Assembly: GCA_047602055.1 (NCBI GenBank)
Contig: JASGIG010000001.1
Coordinates: 4,588,001 to 4,652,000 of the forward strand
Direction of reading: 5' to 3'
DNA from: JAODBQ01 sp047602055
Lineage (GTDB): Bacteria > Actinomycetota > Acidimicrobiia > Acidimicrobiales > Ilumatobacteraceae
Length of the DNA stretch: 64,000 nt
Shown here: positions 61,117 to 64,000 of the stretch, piece by piece
Numbering within the stretch: position 1 is the stretch's first letter
Layout of the letters: every line of letters starts with the position of its first letter
Notes under the pieces: model-generated
The model's database searches: none
The model's input: the letters and a program-made list of their open reading frames with translations, nothing else
Told to the model about the DNA's origin: nothing
Translations under genes and position numbers: made by a program

Positions 61117-61746
61117 ATGCGCCGTCGAACCTCAGTCGCCACCGTGATGGCGTGCGTCCTCCTCGGGGCGTGCTCTGGTGGCCGCGACGGCGGACGAGCG
61201 CCGACGACGGTCGCCCCCGCGGGCGACGACGCCAGCGTCGCGTCGAGGCCGGCGGCTCTTGCCGGCGCGGCGGTCGATGTGGCCTTGGCGTACGTCGCGT
61301 CGACCGACGAACTGATGGGCCACTCCCCCGTCGGTCGACGGGAGATCATCCGCAGGCTGGCGACGTCCACGTCTGCCGGTGAGCAGCTTGCATCGTTCGA
61401 GCAGACCGCGTCCGAGTTGGCCGACACGATGGGCGTGCCAGTCGAGCGGTTGTCGTGGGTCGAGGCGCCGATCACCACTCACGTGGTGACGTCCGCCGCC
61501 GACTCGGCGTCGGTGGACGTGTGGACGGTGTCGATCCTCGGCGCGCCGGATGCCGGTTCGCCGCAGCAGGTGTGGCGCACGGTCCACGTCGACTTGGTGC
61601 TCACGTCGGGCGGGTGGCGTGTCGACGCCGCGTCTGCCGAGGCGGGGCCGACCCCGGCGTCGAACGAGTTGTCGTTACAGTCGACCTTCGCCGATTTCGA
61701 GGTCGTCGCCGGCTGGACGCCGGTTGTCGAGGGGGTTGCGCCGTGA
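61117..61746 (+). CDS. Lipoprotein of the conjugation operon
   Basis: 209 residues. 'TSVATVMACVLLGACSGG' is a lipoprotein signal with lipobox LGAC. The mature part ('AVDVALAYVASTDELMGHSP', 'QVWRTVHVDLVLTSGGWRVD') has the form of a small periplasmic NTF2-like fold. It begins two bases after the pilin-like gene, and its stop overlaps the GTG of the next gene. Confidence 0.7.
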   Translation: MRRRTSVATVMACVLLGACSGGRDGGRAPTTVAPAGDDASVASRPAALAGAAVDVALAYVASTDELMGHSPVGRREIIRRLATSTSAGEQLASFEQTASELADTMGVPVERLSWVEAPITTHVVTSAADSASVDVWTVSILGAPDAGSPQQVWRTVHVDLVLTSGGWRVDAASAEAGPTPASNELSLQSTFADFEVVAGWTPVVEGVAP

Positions 61747-62840
61747 TCGGCGGGCCGATGCCGAGGTGGCCGTGGGATCCGATCATCGACACGGTCACCA
61801 AGCCGTTCCGGGCCGCAGTGGGTTGGGCGTGGGACACGGTGATCGGTGGGATCAACGACTGGCTGCTGAAGGGCTTCACGCAGCTGATGACGTTCGTGTG
61901 GGACGTCATGGACAAGACGACCTCGCCGACGCTCGACGCCGACTGGTTCGCGCACGTTGCGGGAGCGCCGTACCTGACCGCGGTCGCTGTGGCGGGCGGG
62001 CTGTTGCTGATCTTCTTGTTCTGCGCGTTGATCCAAGGGATCCTCGCCGGCCGTCCGATGGAGCTGATCAAGCGGATGGCCTTCGACACGCCGGGCGCGG
62101 TCGCCGGGATCCTGTTGACGATCGCGTTCACCCAGGTCGGTGTCGACCTGGTGGATGCGATGTCCGACGGGATCTGGGGACTGACCCGACCGAAGGCGGT
62201 CAACACCGTCGACGGGCTCCTGCTCGGCGCCGGCAAGCTCCCGCCCGGGTCGTTCCTGTCCCCGCTGCTGTTGTTCATCGGGATGCTGGCGATGCTGATG
62301 CTGTGGATCGTGCTGTTCGTCCGTGAGGCGATGATCTACCTCGTCGTCGCCCTCGCTCCGCTGGCCTGGGCGACGAGCGTGTGGCCGGCGATCGCCTCGG
62401 TGCGCCGCCGGGTGATCGAGCTGCTCGCCGCGCTCGTGTTCTCCAAGCTGGCGATCGCGATGGCGTTGGCGGTCGGCCTCGGGGCCCTGGGCAGCCTCGG
62501 CACGTCCGGGCAGCCGGGCGACTCGACGATCGACAACGGTCTCGCCGAGTTCTCCACGCTCGTCGTCGGGATCGTCACGTTCGGTCTCGCCGCGTTCATG
62601 CCGTTCCTCGTGATCAAGATCATCCCGATCGTCGAAGCCGCGGTCATCGCCCAAGGCATCCACTCGGCACCGCTGCGGGCGGCGCAGACCGGCCTGCAGT
62701 ACACCTACTACCTCAACGGGGCGACGAGCCGTCTCGCCGGCACCGGCAAGGGCGTCGGTGGTTCCAGCCTGGTGTCGAGAACGACCGACCCCGCGACCCG
62801 CCAAGTTGACCCGTCTCATACGGGTGGAGGTTCGACGTGA
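61743..62840 (+). CDS. VirB6/TrbL-like (SCO6881-type) membrane channel protein
   Basis: 365 residues. An amphipathic start ('WPWDPIIDTVTKPFRAAVGW') is followed by six or more membrane helices such as 'AVAVAGGLLLIFLFCALIQG', 'LSPLLLFIGMLAMLMLWIVL' and 'LIVVALAPLAW'-like segments, with a polar Gly/Ser/Thr tail. This is the pattern of TrbL/VirB6 inner-membrane proteins and the Streptomyces SCO6881 family. Coupled by GTGA overlap to genes on both sides. Confidence 0.75.
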   Translation: MIGGPMPRWPWDPIIDTVTKPFRAAVGWAWDTVIGGINDWLLKGFTQLMTFVWDVMDKTTSPTLDADWFAHVAGAPYLTAVAVAGGLLLIFLFCALIQGILAGRPMELIKRMAFDTPGAVAGILLTIAFTQVGVDLVDAMSDGIWGLTRPKAVNTVDGLLLGAGKLPPGSFLSPLLLFIGMLAMLMLWIVLFVREAMIYLVVALAPLAWATSVWPAIASVRRRVIELLAALVFSKLAIAMALAVGLGALGSLGTSGQPGDSTIDNGLAEFSTLVVGIVTFGLAAFMPFLVIKIIPIVEAAVIAQGIHSAPLRAAQTGLQYTYYLNGATSRLAGTGKGVGGSSLVSRTTDPATRQVDPSHTGGGST

Positions 62841-64000
62841 GCGCGTCGGTCGAGCCGCACTCGTACCGGTTCTCGCCGCTGGTGCGCTCGGGCCTGTTCG
62901 GGTCGATGCCGGCGTCGCAGGTGATCGTGCTCGTGGTCGGCGGCGGCCTGTCGTTCGCTGGGATCATGCTGCGCCTGTTCCCTTGGGCGCTCCTGCCGGC
63001 GGCCGTTGCCGGTGTGGTTGCGTTCAAGCGAGTTCGCGGCTGGCCCTTGCATGAGCTGATTCCGCTGAAGCTGGCCTGGATCAGACGGCGCTCCGAACAT
63101 CGCTGGTTCCGTCCCGTCCCGCTGCTTGCGCTCGACGAGGACAAGGGCGACGACCTGCCGCCGGCCATGAGCGGCCTCGCGCTCCTTGACGTCGAGTCGG
63201 CCTGGACCGCCGCGCCCGGCCGCCTGGCCGGTGTCGGTGTCGTCCACGACCCGCGTGCAGGGTTGCTGACGGCGTCGTTGTCCGTGACCGGCGACGGCCA
63301 GTTCACGCTCACTTCCGCAGCCGTGCAAGAGACCAGGGTCGGGCTGTGGGGCGACGCGCTCGCCGCGTTCTGCCGGGAACGGGCAACGGTGAGCCGGATC
63401 ATGTGGCAGGAATGGTCCACCGCGACCGCGATCGACCTCGCGGTCCAACCCGCCGACGACGCCGCTGGGCCGGTCGCGACCGCGGCCGCTGACTACGCCG
63501 AGCTCGTCACCCACGCCGCACCGCGAGCCGTCGAGCACCAGATCCTGGTGTCGCTGACCGTCGACGTCGCCAAGGTCCCGATGCGACGCACCCGATCGAT
63601 CGACGCCACCGCCGCGGGCCTGCAGATGCTCCTCGAAGAGCTACGCCTGTTCAGCACACGCCTGGAGAGCGCCGGCCTCGCCGTCTCGGCGCCGCTCACC
63701 CCGGCCGAGATCGTCCGTGTCGTGCGCACTCGGTCGAACCCGTTCGCCGAGACCCAGCACCGTGCGCTCGCCTCGACCCTCGCCGCCGGGCTCGGCGTCA
63801 GTGCCGGCGATCTGGCCCCGATGGCCGTCGACGAGGACTGGGAACACGTCCGCGTCGATCGATCCGTGCACCGCAGCTGGTGGGTGGAGGGCTGGCCACG
63901 CGCCGAGGTCCCCGCGGTGTGGATGGACATGCTGCTCCTCGGCGGCGAGTGCACCCGAACCGTGACGGTCGTGTTCGAGCCCGTCTCACCGTCACAAGCT
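62837..64000 (+). CDS. SCO6880-like conjugation protein (3' end outside window)
   Basis: 388 codons are visible and the frame is open at the window edge. Two helices near the start ('VIVLVVGGGLSFAGIMLRLF', 'ALLPAAVAGVVAFKRV') follow 'YRFSPLVRSGLFGSMPASQV', as in SCO6880-family proteins with a PrgI-like membrane part. A beta-rich portion ('GLALLDVESAWTAAPGRLAG') comes next. The family carries a C-terminal VirB4/TraC-type ATPase-like region, which would lie beyond the window. The GTG start overlaps the channel gene stop. Confidence 0.75.
   Translation, partial: MSASVEPHSYRFSPLVRSGLFGSMPASQVIVLVVGGGLSFAGIMLRLFPWALLPAAVAGVVAFKRVRGWPLHELIPLKLAWIRRRSEHRWFRPVPLLALDEDKGDDLPPAMSGLALLDVESAWTAAPGRLAGVGVVHDPRAGLLTASLSVTGDGQFTLTSAAVQETRVGLWGDALAAFCRERATVSRIMWQEWSTATAIDLAVQPADDAAGPVATAAADYAELVTHAAPRAVEHQILVSLTVDVAKVPMRRTRSIDATAAGLQMLLEELRLFSTRLESAGLAVSAPLTPAEIVRVVRTRSNPFAETQHRALASTLAAGLGVSAGDLAPMAVDEDWEHVRVDRSVHRSWWVEGWPRAEVPAVWMDMLLLGGECTRTVTVVFEPVSPSQA

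Overview
The window is very GC-rich, uses GTG starts freely, packs genes with ATGA/GTGA overlaps, and carries families common in high-GC actinobacteria (LLM flavin oxidoreductases, SCO6745-like, DUF6325 with SHOCT, SCO6880-like conjugation protein). It is most likely a chromosomal segment of an actinobacterium, possibly of the Acidimicrobiia; that taxonomic guess rests on gene content only. No rRNA or tRNA gene was recognised.

Left part (1-16 kb): a tandem-domain CaiB-type CoA transferase, a short-chain dehydrogenase-like protein lacking the catalytic Tyr/Lys pair, small membrane proteins, then a minus-strand run of a ClC channel, a large LuxR regulator and a kinase-like/flippase membrane protein. 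Next comes a set of metabolic genes in one direction (HpcH/HpaI aldolase, APH-type kinase, divergent enolase-like protein, D-2-hydroxyacid dehydrogenase). Four copies of a 37-nt palindrome lie beside the kinase and enolase-like genes.

Middle part (16-38 kb): a decayed DUF433/DUF5615/GNAT patch, then an uptake and oxidation block: LLM monooxygenase, two TauD-like dioxygenases (one frameshifted), a TetR regulator, an SsuB/TauB-type ABC transporter with an NMT1/THI5-like binding protein, and a PhyH-type dioxygenase. The TetR region holds two copies of one palindrome, one before the dioxygenases and one before the transporter, which suggests a single regulon. From 26 to 35 kb many genes are fragments or frameshifted; one metallo-hydrolase gene has an internal inversion of about 0.2 kb. 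A cupin, M20 amidohydrolase and atypical metallo-beta-lactamase operon follows.

Defence and accessory part (38-55 kb): a full Wadjet (jetABCD) anti-plasmid operon, with jetD read through two frameshifts, followed by a field of small transferable genes: several GNAT acetyltransferases, HAD phosphatases, NUDIX hydrolases, an orphan RES toxin-like gene, a TetR gene with its own palindromic operator, and a SnoaL-like/P-loop fusion.

Right end (55-64 kb): three insertion sequences in 5 kb. An IS256-type element has a perfect 8-bp target duplication. A second IS256-type element, carrying a nested IS3-type element (4-bp duplication), splits a cell-wall hydrolase gene; removing the insertion restores one open frame of 330 codons including the stop. 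Beyond it, and divergent from it, is a type IV secretion/conjugation operon (pilin-like protein, lipoprotein, VirB6/TrbL-like channel, SCO6880-like protein running off the window), so this end is probably part of an integrative conjugative element.
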